A stretch of DNA of 64,000 nt from Frankia alni ACN14a. GTDB lineage: Bacteria > Actinomycetota > Actinomycetes > Frankiales > Frankiaceae. The position numbers were made by a program, and so were the translations under genes. Positions 35,897 through 45,095 of the stretch are shown piece after piece. Every line of letters begins with the position of its first letter. The first letter of the stretch is position 1. A model generated the notes under the pieces. The model was not told the DNA's origin, ran no database searches, and saw only the letters and a program-made list of their open reading frames with translations. The stretch is taken from assembly GCF_000058485.1 (NCBI RefSeq), contig NC_008278.1, forward strand, positions 5,512,962 through 5,576,961, given 5' to 3'.

Positions 35897-36469
35897 TCAG
35901 GCGGACATGGCGGCGAGTGCCCGCAGGCCCTCCGCCGGCAGGGCGATCCCGGCTTCGGAACCCGGATCGACCGCCAGCAGCAGGTCGTCCGACGGCCAGA
36001 TCCGACCGAGGGTCGCGATCTGCACCGTGCGGTAGCGGGCGACGTCGGGCAGGGCCTCGGTCAGGCGCTGCTCGGAGGTGAACGTCGGGACGAACTGAGT
36101 GCCGTCCTGACGCTCCGCAACGGGAAGTTGCAGAACCTCGCTCTCCTCGGAGAGGTCGGTGATCTCGTCGCCGAGGTCGGGGAGCAGGACGTCCGCGAGG
36201 GCGAGGTCACCGAGCGCGGAACGCTCGTCCTCCCCGTCGGCCAGACGGTGCAGCGCGTCGAGCGCCGCCGCGCCCTGCTCGGACGCCCGGCCACCGGCCG
36301 TCGGCCCCCGCCCGGTACCCCCGGCCGGCCCGGGGGCGCCGCCGTTCGCGCCGGCGAAGTCCGGGTCGCGGCCGGGGACTGCGCGGGACGGGTCCGAAGC
36401 GCCGCGGGACAGGTCGGGAGCTGGTGAGCCGGCGGACGCGAGGTCGGGACGTAGCTGGTCATCGGTCAC
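35897..36469 (-). CDS. SseB-family protein
   Basis: A 190-residue cytoplasmic protein with an SseB N-terminal-like domain. After a disordered Gly/Ala/Pro-rich stretch, the conserved part is LHRLADGEDERSALGDLALA, LLPDLGD, VLQLPVAERQDGTQFVPTFT, SEQRLTEALPDVARYRTVQI and WPSDDLLLAVDPGSEAGIAL. SseB domains are widespread in actinobacteria with no settled biochemical role. The GTG start at 36469 has AAGGGAG about 7 nt upstream. Confidence 0.8.
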   Translation of the reverse strand: MTDDQLRPDLASAGSPAPDLSRGASDPSRAVPGRDPDFAGANGGAPGPAGGTGRGPTAGGRASEQGAAALDALHRLADGEDERSALGDLALADVLLPDLGDEITDLSEESEVLQLPVAERQDGTQFVPTFTSEQRLTEALPDVARYRTVQIATLGRIWPSDDLLLAVDPGSEAGIALPAEGLRALAAMSA

Positions 36470-36669
36470 GGGTGACTCCCTTGACGTGGATGAACGTGCT
36501 GACGTGAGTGCCGTAAGTGCCGTAAGCCCTTCGCGTACCCGGTCGCGGGCGCTCCGAACGGATGGCCCCCGACAAATCTCGCCGGCCGCCCCCAGCGGCC
36601 CATCGACCTCCTGCTTCCTCGACTACCTGTTCCCCGGATCGGTGGCCCGCACGAGGGACGGCGGGTCGG

Positions 36670-37266
36670 TCAGGGGCGCAGGGCGAGGTCGGCGATGAGG
36701 GCGCGGCGGGTGGCGCCGGTCAGGGGGGTGGAGTCGCTGTACTCGGCGTGGTCGACGACGAGTTCGGCGGGGACGTCCGGATCGCGGAAGGCGTCGCGCA
36801 GCTCGTCGGTGAGCACGAAGCGGACCATGTGGACGGAGACCGTCTCGGACGGGACGTCGGGGTCCTCGTCGAGGCCGGGGATCTCCTCCCCCGCGACGCG
36901 GGTCCCGCCGATCTCCAGGGCCAGGCTGTGCTGCAGGCCGGCGAGGCGGCTGAGCTCCTCGCGCACCGTCTCGAGCACGTTGAGCTCGATGAACACGGTG
37001 GCGGTCAGGACGTGGCTGCCGGGCAGCAGGCGGGAGTACGCCTCGATCTCGTGGGCGACGTCGGCAGACGCCGTCAGTCGCTCGGTGTAGACCATCTCCT
37101 GCACCTGGTAGCGCAGGGTCTGCTCGTTCTCGAACTCGGCGAGGACGATGTCGCCGACCCGGACGCGGCGCTCGGCGCGCACGGGAAGCATCTGGCGGCG
37201 CAGCTGCGGGCGGCTCTCCGCGTACGCCTGGTGGTCGGTGGTGATGTCGGCGACGGTCAGCGCCAT
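36670..37266 (-). CDS. DUF3501 family protein
   Basis: A 198-residue protein with the DUF3501 hallmarks: [20 protein letters not shown] followed by VYTERL, an [20 protein letters not shown] stretch, and [20 protein letters not shown]. Function is unknown, but genes of this family recur beside rubrerythrin, which is the case here. GGAGG lies 8 nt before ATG 37266. A strong hairpin separates it from the rubrerythrin gene upstream, so its level may be lower or separately controlled. Confidence 0.85.
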   Translation of the reverse strand: MALTVADITTDHQAYAESRPQLRRQMLPVRAERRVRVGDIVLAEFENEQTLRYQVQEMVYTERLTASADVAHEIEAYSRLLPGSHVLTATVFIELNVLETVREELSRLAGLQHSLALEIGGTRVAGEEIPGLDEDPDVPSETVSVHMVRFVLTDELRDAFRDPDVPAELVVDHAEYSDSTPLTGATRRALIADLALRP

Positions 37267-37341
37267 GGCGCGGCCTCCTGTCCGGAAGCGTGGAGTGGGT
37301 GTCGTCGGGGGTAGAACACGTCGGGGGTAGAGCACGGCGAT

Positions 37342-37376
37342 GGCCGGCTCCGGCGGAAGGATGCCCGGAGCCGGCC
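37342..37376 (-). terminator. Hairpin between rubrerythrin and DUF3501 genes
   Basis: A perfect 12-bp stem, GGCCGGCTCCGG (37342-37353) with its complement (37365-37376), lies 25 nt after the rubrerythrin stop. It could terminate or attenuate the perR-rubrerythrin message. Confidence 0.7.
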
Positions 37377-37400
37377 ACCGACGTGGTGCGCAGGCGCCGA

Positions 37401-37841
37401 TCAGGCGTCGGCGGTCTCCTCGGCGTTGAGGGCGTCGAGGGCCTTCTTGAACCGGCCGGCGTGGGTCTTCTCGGCGCGGGCGAGGGTCGAGAACCAGTCC
37501 GCGATCTCCTCGAAGCCCTCCTCGCGGGCGGTCTTCGCGAAGCCGGGGTACATGGCGGTGAACTCGTAGGTCTCGCCGGCCACGGCGCTGGCCAGGTTCT
37601 TGGCGGTGGTGCCGAGCGGCTCGCCGGTGGCCGGGTCGCCGACCTCGGCGAGGAACTCCAGGTGCCCGAAGGCGTGCCCGGTCTCGCCCTCCGCGGTGTC
37701 GCGGAACAGCGACGAGGCGTCGGTCAGACCCTCGATGTCGGCACGGCGGGCGAAGTACAGGTAGCGCCGGTTGGCCTGGCTCTCGCCGGCGAACGCCTCC
37801 TTGAGGTTCTCGTGGGTCTTGGTGCCGTCAAGCTTCGGCAT
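37401..37841 (-). CDS. Rubrerythrin (ferritin-like domain only)
   Basis: A 146-residue diiron protein reducing hydrogen peroxide in the cytoplasm. The two iron-binding pairs are visible in [47 protein letters not shown] and [14 protein letters not shown]. The C-terminal rubredoxin domain of classical rubrerythrins is missing, so an external reductant is required. Its first 14 nt overlap the end of the PerR-like gene, indicating coupled translation with its likely regulator. Confidence 0.92.
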   Translation of the reverse strand: MPKLDGTKTHENLKEAFAGESQANRRYLYFARRADIEGLTDASSLFRDTAEGETGHAFGHLEFLAEVGDPATGEPLGTTAKNLASAVAGETYEFTAMYPGFAKTAREEGFEEIADWFSTLARAEKTHAGRFKKALDALNAEETADA

Positions 37842-38307
37842 GAAGCGCTCCTTTGGCGTGGGTGTTCACTGTCGGGCCGGTCCCGCCCGCGGCGCGGGCC
37901 GGATCGGAGCCGTTCGCCTGACAGTCCGGGCACATGCCCCGGAACTGCAGGTCGTAGCCGGTGATGGCGAAGCCCGAGCGACGGGCGATCTCCGCCATCA
38001 TTCCGTCCGGCACGGGGTGATCGATGTCGACCGCGCGGCCACAGCCGTCGCAGACCGCGTGGTCGTGGCGGCGGGTGTTGGCGTCGTACCGGGCCGCCGC
38101 GCCGTCGCCCAGGTTGAGTTCCAGCGCCCGACCGGTCGACACCAGCAGCGCGAGGGTGCGGTACACCGTAGCGCTGCCGATTCGCGGCGAGGCACGGCGT
38201 ACCCGCTCGTACACCTCGGCCGCGGTGGGATGGTCGTCGGCGGCCCGTAGGACCTCCAGAACGGCCATCCGTTGCGGGGTCAGTCGAAGATCAGCCAGGT
38301 CGGTCAT
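37828..38307 (-). CDS. Fur-family regulator, PerR type
   Basis: A 159-residue metal-dependent repressor. The winged-helix part includes RLTPQRMAVLEVL, HPTAAEVYERV and ATVYRTLALL. The regulatory metal site fits PerR: aspartate in ARYDANTRRHDHAVC, followed by the HDH pair and VDID, where Fur would carry glutamate. A structural zinc site is formed by CDGCG and CPDC. It lies upstream of and overlaps the rubrerythrin gene, so derepression by peroxide is the likely control. A Fur-type dyad lies about 90 nt upstream of its start. No strong ribosome binding site precedes ATG 38307. Confidence 0.9.
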   Translation of the reverse strand: MTDLADLRLTPQRMAVLEVLRAADDHPTAAEVYERVRRASPRIGSATVYRTLALLVSTGRALELNLGDGAAARYDANTRRHDHAVCDGCGRAVDIDHPVPDGMMAEIARRSGFAITGYDLQFRGMCPDCQANGSDPARAAGGTGPTVNTHAKGALHAEA

Positions 38308-38395
38308 GGATCACGCCCGTCGGTCGCAGCGGAACCCGCCGCCCGTGCCTGCGGGCGAACGCCCGGCGACCGTGCCGACGGAGGGCTCCGCTGGT

Positions 38396-38410
38396 TGAGA
38401 ACGACTCTCA
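38396..38410. promoter_or_regulatory. Candidate Fur/PerR-family operator
   Basis: TGAGAACGACTCTCA is an imperfect inverted repeat (TGAGA-N5-TCTCA) closely resembling the 15-bp TGA-rich boxes bound by Fur-family proteins. Its position upstream of the PerR-like gene suggests autoregulation. Confidence 0.6.
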
Positions 38411-38420
38411 CTATCACCGA

Positions 38421-38480
38421 TGTTCCCGCCTCCTGGCAACTGTTCCCGCCTCCTGGCAACTGTTCCCGACTCCTGGCAAC
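38421..38480. repeat. Three tandem 20-bp repeats
   Basis: TGTTCCCGCCTCCTGGCAAC at 38421-38440 and 38441-38460, with a third copy at 38461-38480 differing at one base. It starts 10 nt from the Fur-type dyad. Confidence 0.9.
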
Positions 38481-38738
38481 CGCTCCGGCCACCGACGCAC
38501 GCGGCGGGCCGGCCCGGCACACCCGTGGCCGCGGACCGGGTGGACAACGGCGTGACGGCGTGACGTGACCCCACGACCGGGTAATCTTCGGAGCGGATCG
38601 CGCCGGTCATCCGGTCGCTCCCGCTCGCCCGCGATCGCCCGCCCCGCGCGGGTCCGGTCGCGGTCGCGGCGGGGAGCGGCGGTCCGCCCCGGGCCGCCGG
38701 TCGGCGGTGGCCACCTGATGCGAAAGGCCGTGGACGCC

Positions 38739-39167
38739 ATGAGCACAGTCCTCGTCTACGCCGACCGCGCCGACGTGCGCGCGCGCGTCATCGCCGCGAT
38801 CGGTCGACTGCCCGCCGCCGACCTCGGCCCGCTGGAGTTCGTCGAGGCCGCGGACGCGGCCGCGGCGATCGACGTCGTCGATCACCACGAGGCCGATCTC
38901 TGCATCTTCGACGGCGAGGCCACCCCCACCGGCGGCATGGGCCTGTGCCGCCAGTTGAAGAACGAGGTGGCCGACTGCCCGCCGACGGTCCTGCTCGTCG
39001 CGCGCGCCGACGACCGGTGGCTGGCCACCTGGTCGCAGGCCGACGCCGTCGTCGCCCACCCGGTCGACCCCGGCCGGCTCACCGAGGCCGTCGTCACGCT
39101 GCTGCGCGCACGGGCCGGCGGCGCGGCGGCCCGGCGGCCGCTGACGGGCGCCCAGCTCGCCGGCTGA
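38739..39167 (+). CDS. Stand-alone receiver-like domain protein
   Basis: A 142-residue protein resembling a two-component receiver domain without output domain. VLVYADRADVRARVIAAI opens the fold; the likely phospho-acceptor lies in DLCIFDGEATPTGGMGLCRQ; VLLVARADDRWLATWSQADA and AHPVDPGRLTEAVVTLL form the C-terminal half, with a proline after histidine where receivers usually have KP. It precedes trpD by 5 nt and is probably cotranscribed. ATG 38739 is preferred; an ATG at 38718 is in frame. Confidence 0.75.
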   Translation: MSTVLVYADRADVRARVIAAIGRLPAADLGPLEFVEAADAAAAIDVVDHHEADLCIFDGEATPTGGMGLCRQLKNEVADCPPTVLLVARADDRWLATWSQADAVVAHPVDPGRLTEAVVTLLRARAGGAAARRPLTGAQLAG

Positions 39168-39172
39168 CACCG

Positions 39173-40381
39173 ATGACCATCGAGGCCACCGTGCCGCCCG
39201 CCGTGTCACCCACCGGGCCGCTGGCCGGGCCCGGGCCACTTGCCGGGCCACCCGCCGGCTCGGCCTCGGCGGTGGCGAGCTGGCCGGAGCTGATCGGCGC
39301 CCTGCTCGCCCGCGAGTCCCTGGACTCCGCGCGGACGGCCTGGGCCATGGACCAGATCATGGCCGGCGCCGCCACCCCGGCCCAGATCGCCGGGTTCGCG
39401 GTGGCGCTGCGAGCCAAGGGCGAGACACCGGCCGAGATCGGCGGCCTGATCGCGGCGATGCGCGCCCACGCCGCCCCGCTACGCATCCCCGACGAGATCC
39501 GGGCACGCGCGGTGGACACCTGCGGGACGGGCGGCGATCGGTCGAACACGGTCAACCTGTCCACGATGGCGGCCCTCGTCGTGGCCGGAGCGGGCGTGCC
39601 CGTGATCAAGCACGGCAACCGGGCCGCGTCGTCCGCCTGCGGCTCGGCCGACCTGCTCGCCGAGCTCGGAGTCGCCATCGACCTGCCGCCGGCCGGGGTC
39701 GAGGCATGCCTGCGGGCGGCCGGCATCGCCTTCTGCTTTGCCAGGATCTTCCACCCGGCGATGCGGCATGTCGGCGGCCCCCGCGCCGAGATCGGCGTGC
39801 CGACGGCCTTCAACATCCTCGGTCCGCTGACCAACCCGGCCGAGCCGGGCGCGCAGGCCGTCGGGGTCGCCGACGCCCGCCTCGCGCCGGTCGTCGCCCA
39901 GGTCCTCGCCGACCGCGGCACCCGGGCGCTGGTCTTCCGCGGCGACGACGGCCTCGACGAGCTCACCCCGACGACCACGTCCACCATCTGGGTGATCCCC
40001 GGCGGCCAGCCATCCGCCGCCGGCGAGGCGGCCGGCCAGACGGCCGCGCCGCCGCGCCGCGAGCAGTTCGACCCCCGCGACGTCGGCATCCACGTGCCGG
40101 ACATCGCCGTCCTACGCGGCGCCGACGCCCCGCACAACGCCGCCGTCACCCGCGCGCTGCTCGCCGGCGAGCCAGGGCCGGTCCGCGACACGGTGCTGCT
40201 TGCCGCCGCCGCCTCGCTGGTCGCCGCGGCGGGGCCGACCGACGCCGCCATCACCGAGCAGATCGCCGCAGCGCTGCCCCGGGCCGCCCACGCCATCGAC
40301 TCCGGCGCCGCCGCCGCAGTCCTGGACCGCTGGACGGACGCCAGCCAGGCCGCCGCCGCAGCCGCGGCCATCGCCCGCTGA
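39173..40381 (+). CDS. trpD: Anthranilate phosphoribosyltransferase
   Basis: Second step of tryptophan synthesis, joining anthranilate with PRPP in the cytoplasm. The 402-residue protein shows the PRPP-binding DTCGTGGDRSNTVNLST, then KHGNRAASSACGSADLLAEL, HPAMRHVGGPRAEIGVPTAF and NILGPLTNPA, and a C-terminal GDDGLDELTPT. Length is slightly above normal because of a Pro/Gly-rich N-terminal extension and an insert before the end. No other trp genes are nearby, as in M. tuberculosis (Rv2192c). Confidence 0.95.
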   Translation: MTIEATVPPAVSPTGPLAGPGPLAGPPAGSASAVASWPELIGALLARESLDSARTAWAMDQIMAGAATPAQIAGFAVALRAKGETPAEIGGLIAAMRAHAAPLRIPDEIRARAVDTCGTGGDRSNTVNLSTMAALVVAGAGVPVIKHGNRAASSACGSADLLAELGVAIDLPPAGVEACLRAAGIAFCFARIFHPAMRHVGGPRAEIGVPTAFNILGPLTNPAEPGAQAVGVADARLAPVVAQVLADRGTRALVFRGDDGLDELTPTTTSTIWVIPGGQPSAAGEAAGQTAAPPRREQFDPRDVGIHVPDIAVLRGADAPHNAAVTRALLAGEPGPVRDTVLLAAAASLVAAAGPTDAAITEQIAAALPRAAHAIDSGAAAAVLDRWTDASQAAAAAAAIAR

Positions 40382-40438
40382 GCCGCCCCACCCCACCCCC
40401 GGCACGGCGAGAACCCGCGGCGGGGCGCGCACGCGAAA

Positions 40439-40514
40439 GGGGCCGGCCGATGCCGAAGCATCTGCCGGCCCCGAAGGTGCGCGGGGCGCGGCCCGGGAGG
40501 TGTCCCGGGCCGCG
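40439..40514. terminator. Two back-to-back hairpins between trpD and ctaF
   Basis: The first hairpin pairs GGGGCCGGC (40439-40447) with GCCGGCCCC (40464-40472), with an inner GATGC/GCATC stem and a CGAA loop. The second pairs CGCGGCCCGGGA (40487-40498) with its exact complement (40503-40514) around a GGTG loop. They lie between convergent genes. Confidence 0.85.
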
Positions 40515-40523
40515 GGGTGAGAC

Positions 40524-40925
40524 TCAGTCCTCGGGCACCGGGGGGTGCCAGAAGTTCTCGAACACGAGGCAGGTCGCGAACACCACGACCATGGCCAGGC
40601 CGAGGACGAGCAGCCAGATCCCGAAGACGAGCCCCATCGCCGCCGTCACCGAGCTCGCGCCGATCAGGAACGGGTAGTAGCTGCCCGGCGTGAAGTGCCC
40701 GAGCTCGCCGGCACCGTCCGCCACCTCGGCGTCCGGAAGGTCCTGCGGGCGCATGCCGATCCGGCGGCCGGTGAAGATGAGGTAGCCGCCGACCAGCAGG
40801 CCCAACCCGGTGGTGAGCGTGAGCGCCGCGGTGCCGGTCGGGTCCTTCGCCCAGAACCAGTAGACCAGCGCCGCAGCCCCGGCGAAGACGCCGAAGAAGC
40901 TGAAGATGATGCCTTCCACCTTCAT
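40524..40925 (-). CDS. ctaF: Cytochrome c oxidase subunit IV (actinobacterial CtaF)
   Basis: A 133-residue membrane protein with four hydrophobic segments: IIFSFFGVFAGAAALVYWFW, LTLTTGLGLLVGGYLIFTG, GASSVTAAMGLVFGIWLLVL and LAMVVVFATCLVFENFW. This matches the small fourth oxidase subunit typical of actinobacteria. AGGAGG lies 10 nt before ATG 40925. It is 14 nt downstream of ctaD in the ctaC-ctaD-ctaF operon. Confidence 0.93.
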   Translation of the reverse strand: MKVEGIIFSFFGVFAGAAALVYWFWAKDPTGTAALTLTTGLGLLVGGYLIFTGRRIGMRPQDLPDAEVADGAGELGHFTPGSYYPFLIGASSVTAAMGLVFGIWLLVLGLAMVVVFATCLVFENFWHPPVPED

Positions 40926-40939
40926 ACGATCACCGCCTC

Positions 40940-42622
40940 CTAACCGATCTCGGGTGTCGCGTGGTAGTCGACCCGGCCCACCGTGGCCGGGAAGTGCAGG
41001 TCGAACGCGGGCCGCTCGGAGCGGATCCGCGGCAGCGTCCGGAAGTTGTGCCGCGGCGGCGGGCAGGAGGTCGCCCACTCCAGCGAGTTGCCGTAGCCCC
41101 AGGGATCGTCGACGACGGCGAGCTGGCCCTTGCGGTACGAGTGCCACAGGTTGTAGATGAACGGCAGCGTCGACAGGGCCAGCAGGAACGACCCCGCCGA
41201 GGAGAACGTGTTCAGGGTGGTGAAGCCGTCGGTCGGCGAGTAGTCGGCGTAGCGCCGCGGCATCCCGCGCAGACCCAGCCAGTGCTGCACCAGGAACGTG
41301 GCGTGGAAGCCGAAGAACACGGTCCAGAAGTGGATCTTCCCGAGCCGGTCGTTCATCATCCGGCCGGTGACCTTCGGGAACCAGAAGTAGGTGCCGGCGT
41401 AGGCGGCGAACACGACGGTTCCGAAGATCACGTAGTGGAAGTGGGCGACGACGAAGTAGCTGTCGCTGACGTGGAAGTCGATCGGCGGGCTGGCCAGCAG
41501 CACCCCGGTCAACCCGCCGAACAGGAAGGTCACCAGGAAGCCGAGGCTGAACAGCATCGGCGTCTCGAAGGTGAGCTGCCCGCGCCACATCGTGCCGATC
41601 CAGTTGAAGAACTTGATGCCGGTCGGCACCGCGATCAGGAACGACAGGAAGGCGAAGAACGGCAGCAGCACCGCGCCGGTGACGTACATGTGGTGCGCCC
41701 ACACCGCGATCGACAGGGCGCCGATGCCGATGGTGGCGAAGACGAGGCCCTTGTAGCCGAACAGCGGCTTACGGGAGAACACCGGCAGGATCTCGCTGAT
41801 GATCCCGAAGAACGGCAGCGCGAGGATGTAGACCTCGGGATGGCCGAAGAACCAGAACAGGTGCTGCCAGAGCAGCGCCCCGCCGTTCGCGGCGTCGAAC
41901 ACGTGCGCACCGAACCGGCGGTCGGCCTCCAGGGCCAGCAGCGCCGCGGCGAGCACCGGGAACGCGACCAGCACGAGGATCGAGGTGACCAGGAAGTTCC
42001 AGCAGAAGATCGGCAGCCGGAACATCGTCATGCCGGGCGCGCGCAGCGTCAGGATCGTGGTGATCATGTTGACGGCGCCGAGGATGGTGCCGAGACCGGA
42101 CACCGTCAGGCCGACGATCCACAGGTCCGAGCCCGCCCCGGGCGAGTAGATCTCGTTGTTCAGCGGCGAGTAGGCGAACCACCCGAACGACGCCGCGCCG
42201 TTCGGGGTGAGGAACCCGGCCACCACCGTGAGGCTGCCGAACAGGAAGAACCAGTAGGACAGCGCGTTCAGCCGCGGGAAGGCGACGTCCGGCGAGCCGA
42301 TCTGCAGCGGCACCAGGAAGTTCGCGTAGGCGAACGCGATCGGCGTCGCGAACATCAGCAGCATGAGCGTGCCGTGCATCGTGAACAACTGGTTGTACTG
42401 CTCGTTGGAGAAGTACTGCAGGCCCGGCCGCGCGAGCTCCGCCCGCATCATGACGGCCAGGATGCCGGCGAAGAGGAAGAACGCGAACGAGGTCACGAAG
42501 TACATGACCGCGATGTCCTTGTGGGACGTCGTACGCAGGTAGCCGAGCAGGTTCGTCCGCTTGGGTAGGTGGGGTTGCTCGGGCTCGGCGTGGCCGACGC
42601 CCGACTCTTGCACGAGGGTCAC
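40940..42622 (-). CDS. ctaD: Cytochrome c oxidase subunit I
   Basis: Catalytic subunit of the aa3 oxidase, with heme a, heme a3 and CuB. The 560-residue protein has the low-spin heme ligand in [12 protein letters not shown], the CuB histidine and cross-linked tyrosine in [14 protein letters not shown], the CuB pair in [10 protein letters not shown], and the heme ligands in [11 protein letters not shown]. Twelve membrane segments are expected. The start is GTG 42622 ([18 protein letters not shown]), overlapping the ctaC stop by 4 nt. Confidence 0.97.
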   Translation of the reverse strand: MTLVQESGVGHAEPEQPHLPKRTNLLGYLRTTSHKDIAVMYFVTSFAFFLFAGILAVMMRAELARPGLQYFSNEQYNQLFTMHGTLMLLMFATPIAFAYANFLVPLQIGSPDVAFPRLNALSYWFFLFGSLTVVAGFLTPNGAASFGWFAYSPLNNEIYSPGAGSDLWIVGLTVSGLGTILGAVNMITTILTLRAPGMTMFRLPIFCWNFLVTSILVLVAFPVLAAALLALEADRRFGAHVFDAANGGALLWQHLFWFFGHPEVYILALPFFGIISEILPVFSRKPLFGYKGLVFATIGIGALSIAVWAHHMYVTGAVLLPFFAFLSFLIAVPTGIKFFNWIGTMWRGQLTFETPMLFSLGFLVTFLFGGLTGVLLASPPIDFHVSDSYFVVAHFHYVIFGTVVFAAYAGTYFWFPKVTGRMMNDRLGKIHFWTVFFGFHATFLVQHWLGLRGMPRRYADYSPTDGFTTLNTFSSAGSFLLALSTLPFIYNLWHSYRKGQLAVVDDPWGYGNSLEWATSCPPPRHNFRTLPRIRSERPAFDLHFPATVGRVDYHATPEIG

Positions 42623-43593
42623 TGTCCGCTCCCGGTGGTGGCGGTGGTTGCGGTGCTGGCGGCGGTCGTCGTCCCGGCGGACGTCGACGGAACAGACGCG
42701 TTCTGCCGCTCCGAGATGAACCTGTCGTACTCGTCCTGCGGCACGACCTTCACGTAGAAGTTCATCCGGTCGTGGTCGGTCCCGCAGAGCTCGGCGCACC
42801 GACCGATGAAGGTACCGGTCTTGGTCACCGTGAGCTCGAACTGGTTGATCCGACCGGGCACGACGTCCCGCTTGAACAGGAACTCGGGCACCCAGAAGGA
42901 GTGGATGACGTCCGGTGAGGTCTCCACGAACCGGATGGAGCGGTTCTGCGGCAGGACCAGCACCGCGGGCTCACCGGGCCGGCCGGTGACCTCGATCTGG
43001 TTCGGCCCCGTGTGACCGGCGCCGGGGTCGATGTACTTGAACTGCCAGTTCCACCGGAAGCCGATGACGTCCACCGTGACATCCGGCTTGGCCGAGAGCT
43101 TCGTGACCTTCGACTCGTCGCGGGCGGTGTAGAAGAACATCGCCCCGACGATCACGACGGGTATGACGGTGTACAGGATTTCGACGGGCAGGTTGTAGCG
43201 GATCTGGCGCGGGAGCACGTCGCTGCGCTTGCGGAAGGCGACGACCGCGTAGAGGATCATGCCCCAGACGATCACGCCGACGACGAGCGCGGCGATCGCC
43301 GAGCCCTGCCAGATGTTGAGCAGCCGCGGGGTGTGGTTGGTCACACCATCCGGGTAGCCGAAGTTGGGTCTGTCGCAGGCGGTCGCCGCGATCCCCACGA
43401 CGGCGAGCGCGCCGACCAGGCGCAGGGGTCGGCGCACCGGCCGCGCCCGTCGCCTCCCATGGGCGCCGACCGTGCCAACCGCCTCGACCGCGTCGTTCGC
43501 GACCCCGCCCGCACTGCCGGAGTCAGCCGGCGTCGTCGGCGTGTCCTCGACATCCGCGACCGACGGCCGGGTCCGACCGAAGGATCTCCTCAC
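42619..43593 (-). CDS. ctaC: Cytochrome c oxidase subunit II
   Basis: A 324-residue subunit carrying the CuA centre outside the membrane. A lipobox-like [10 protein letters not shown] suggests lipid anchoring, followed by two membrane segments ([20 protein letters not shown] and [20 protein letters not shown]). CuA ligands are in [11 protein letters not shown] and [16 protein letters not shown]. Start GTG 43593 is supported by GGAGG 9 nt upstream; an in-frame ATG at 43677 would add a basic N-terminus without similarity. A Thr/Ala repeat ends the protein. Confidence 0.95.
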   Translation of the reverse strand: MRRSFGRTRPSVADVEDTPTTPADSGSAGGVANDAVEAVGTVGAHGRRRARPVRRPLRLVGALAVVGIAATACDRPNFGYPDGVTNHTPRLLNIWQGSAIAALVVGVIVWGMILYAVVAFRKRSDVLPRQIRYNLPVEILYTVIPVVIVGAMFFYTARDESKVTKLSAKPDVTVDVIGFRWNWQFKYIDPGAGHTGPNQIEVTGRPGEPAVLVLPQNRSIRFVETSPDVIHSFWVPEFLFKRDVVPGRINQFELTVTKTGTFIGRCAELCGTDHDRMNFYVKVVPQDEYDRFISERQNASVPSTSAGTTTAASTATTATTGSGQ

Positions 43594-43772
43594 CAGGTCC
43601 TGCCTCCCACGACTAGCGGCCCGCGTCGACGGGGCGGAGGCTGTCCGCCGCCATCCGCGAGACCCCAGAAACGCCATGTCACCCCGGTCGATCCCTCCGG
43701 ACGACATGCTGTCTTCGACACGCTGTAGATGGTGCGGCAGCAGCGTATCTCAGCGGCCCGACAGCTTCTCGC

Positions 43773-43796
43773 CACAGGCCCCATCAAGGGCCTGTG
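43773..43796. promoter_or_regulatory. Perfect dyad upstream of the cysteine desulfurase gene
   Basis: CACAGGCCC (43773-43781) and GGGCCTGTG (43788-43796) flank a CATCAA spacer in the divergent region between ctaC and the cysteine desulfurase gene, 42 nt before the GTG start. It could be an operator or a leader hairpin. Confidence 0.55.
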
Positions 43797-43838
43797 ACGC
43801 ACGCCCCCCAGGACCCGTCACGGCGTAGCGTCGCAGCC

Positions 43839-44987
43839 GTGTCGGCCTATCTCGACCACGCGTCGACCACCCCCCTGCATCCCGCGGCCCGGGAGGCGCT
43901 CGGGGTGGCGCTCCAGGACGGCTGGGCGGATCCGGCGCGGCTCTACCGGGAGGGCCGGCGCGCCCGGATGCTGCTGGACGCCGCCCGCGAGACCGTCGCG
44001 GGCGTTCTCGGCGCCCGGCCCGACGAGATCAGCTTCGCGGCAAGCGGGACCGCGGCGGCCACGCTCGCGCTGCTCGGCACCGCGTCCGCCCGCCGCCGCG
44101 CCGGCGATCTGATCATGGTGAGCGCGGTCGAGCACTCCAGCGTGCTGCATGCGGCGCAGCACCACGAACAGGCCGGCGGGCGGCTCGTCGAGGTGGGGGT
44201 CGACCGCTTCGGGCGCGTCGATCCGGCGGCCTTCGCGCCACCTCCCGGTACCGCCGTGGCCAGCCTCCAGCACGCAAACCACGAGGTCGGCACCCTCCAG
44301 CCGGTCGCCGAGGTCGCCCAGCGGCTGCACGCCACGGGCGTCCCCCTGCACACCGACGCCGCCGTGACCGTCGGCCGGGTGCCCGTCGACCTGGGCGCGC
44401 TCGGCGCGGACCTGCTGACCGCCAGCGCCCACAAGTTCGGCGGCCCGGCCGGGGTCGGCATCCTCGCGGTGCGCACGGGAACCCGCTGGCGCAGCCCTGG
44501 GCCGGCCGACGAGCGCGAGGGCGGGCGGGTCGCCGGCTACCCCGACGTCCCGTCGATCGTGGCCGCCGCCGCCGCGCTGGCCGCCCGCGCCGCGGAACTC
44601 GCGGCGGAGGGCCCGCGGCTGGCCGGCTACGTCCGCGACCTGCGGCGCCGGCTGCCCGAGCTCGTCGACGGAGTGGAGCTGCTCGGGGATCCGGACCAGG
44701 CTCCGACCGTGCCGCACATCACCGCGTTCTCCTGCCTGTACGTCGAGGGCGAGGCGCTGCTGACCGAGCTGGACCGGGCCGGCATCGCGGTCAGCTCCGG
44801 GTCGAGCTGCACCTCCGACACTCTGACCCCGAGTCACGTGCTGGTCGCGATGGGCGCGCTGACCCACGGGAACCTGCGCGTGTCCTTCGGCCGCGACTCC
44901 ACCCGGGCCGATCTCGACGCGCTCCTCGACGTTCTGCCGGGCGTCGTACGGACCGTGCGGGCGCGCCTGGGAGCGGACGGGCTGTGA
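43839..44987 (+). CDS. Cysteine desulfurase (class V aminotransferase fold)
   Basis: A 382-residue PLP enzyme that removes sulfur from cysteine and passes it on as a persulfide. It begins VSAYLDHASTTPLHPAAREA, keeps VEHSSVLHA, the PLP lysine in TASAHKFGGPAGVGIL, and the active-site cysteine loop SSGSSCTSDTLTPSHVL. The start is GTG 43839. The downstream tusA gene, 247 nt away on the same strand, is the obvious sulfur acceptor. The pair diverging from ctaC is a recurrent actinobacterial arrangement (from memory). Confidence 0.92.
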   Translation: MSAYLDHASTTPLHPAAREALGVALQDGWADPARLYREGRRARMLLDAARETVAGVLGARPDEISFAASGTAAATLALLGTASARRRAGDLIMVSAVEHSSVLHAAQHHEQAGGRLVEVGVDRFGRVDPAAFAPPPGTAVASLQHANHEVGTLQPVAEVAQRLHATGVPLHTDAAVTVGRVPVDLGALGADLLTASAHKFGGPAGVGILAVRTGTRWRSPGPADEREGGRVAGYPDVPSIVAAAAALAARAAELAAEGPRLAGYVRDLRRRLPELVDGVELLGDPDQAPTVPHITAFSCLYVEGEALLTELDRAGIAVSSGSSCTSDTLTPSHVLVAMGALTHGNLRVSFGRDSTRADLDALLDVLPGVVRTVRARLGADGL

Positions 44988-45095
44988 CCGGACAGGCTGT
45001 GACGGGACGGGTCGTGACGGGTCGGGCAGTGACCGGACGGCCCGGGACGGGACGGGCTGTGACCGGACAGGCTGTGACCGGACGGCCCGGGACGA
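44984..45095 (+). repeat. Degenerate 15-bp repeats after the cysteine desulfurase
   Basis: About seven units of the form GTGACCGGACAGGCT follow the stop codon. A frame starting GTG 44984 overlaps that stop by 4 nt and would encode VTGQAVTGRVVTGRAVTGR and more up to 45226, but its composition is explained by the repeat alone. Confidence 0.75.

Larger units (their letters stand above)
38308..38738. other. Divergent region between perR-like gene and receiver-domain gene
   Basis: About 430 bases with no supportable gene. It holds the Fur-type dyad and the three-copy 20-bp repeat annotated separately. Confidence 0.6.
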
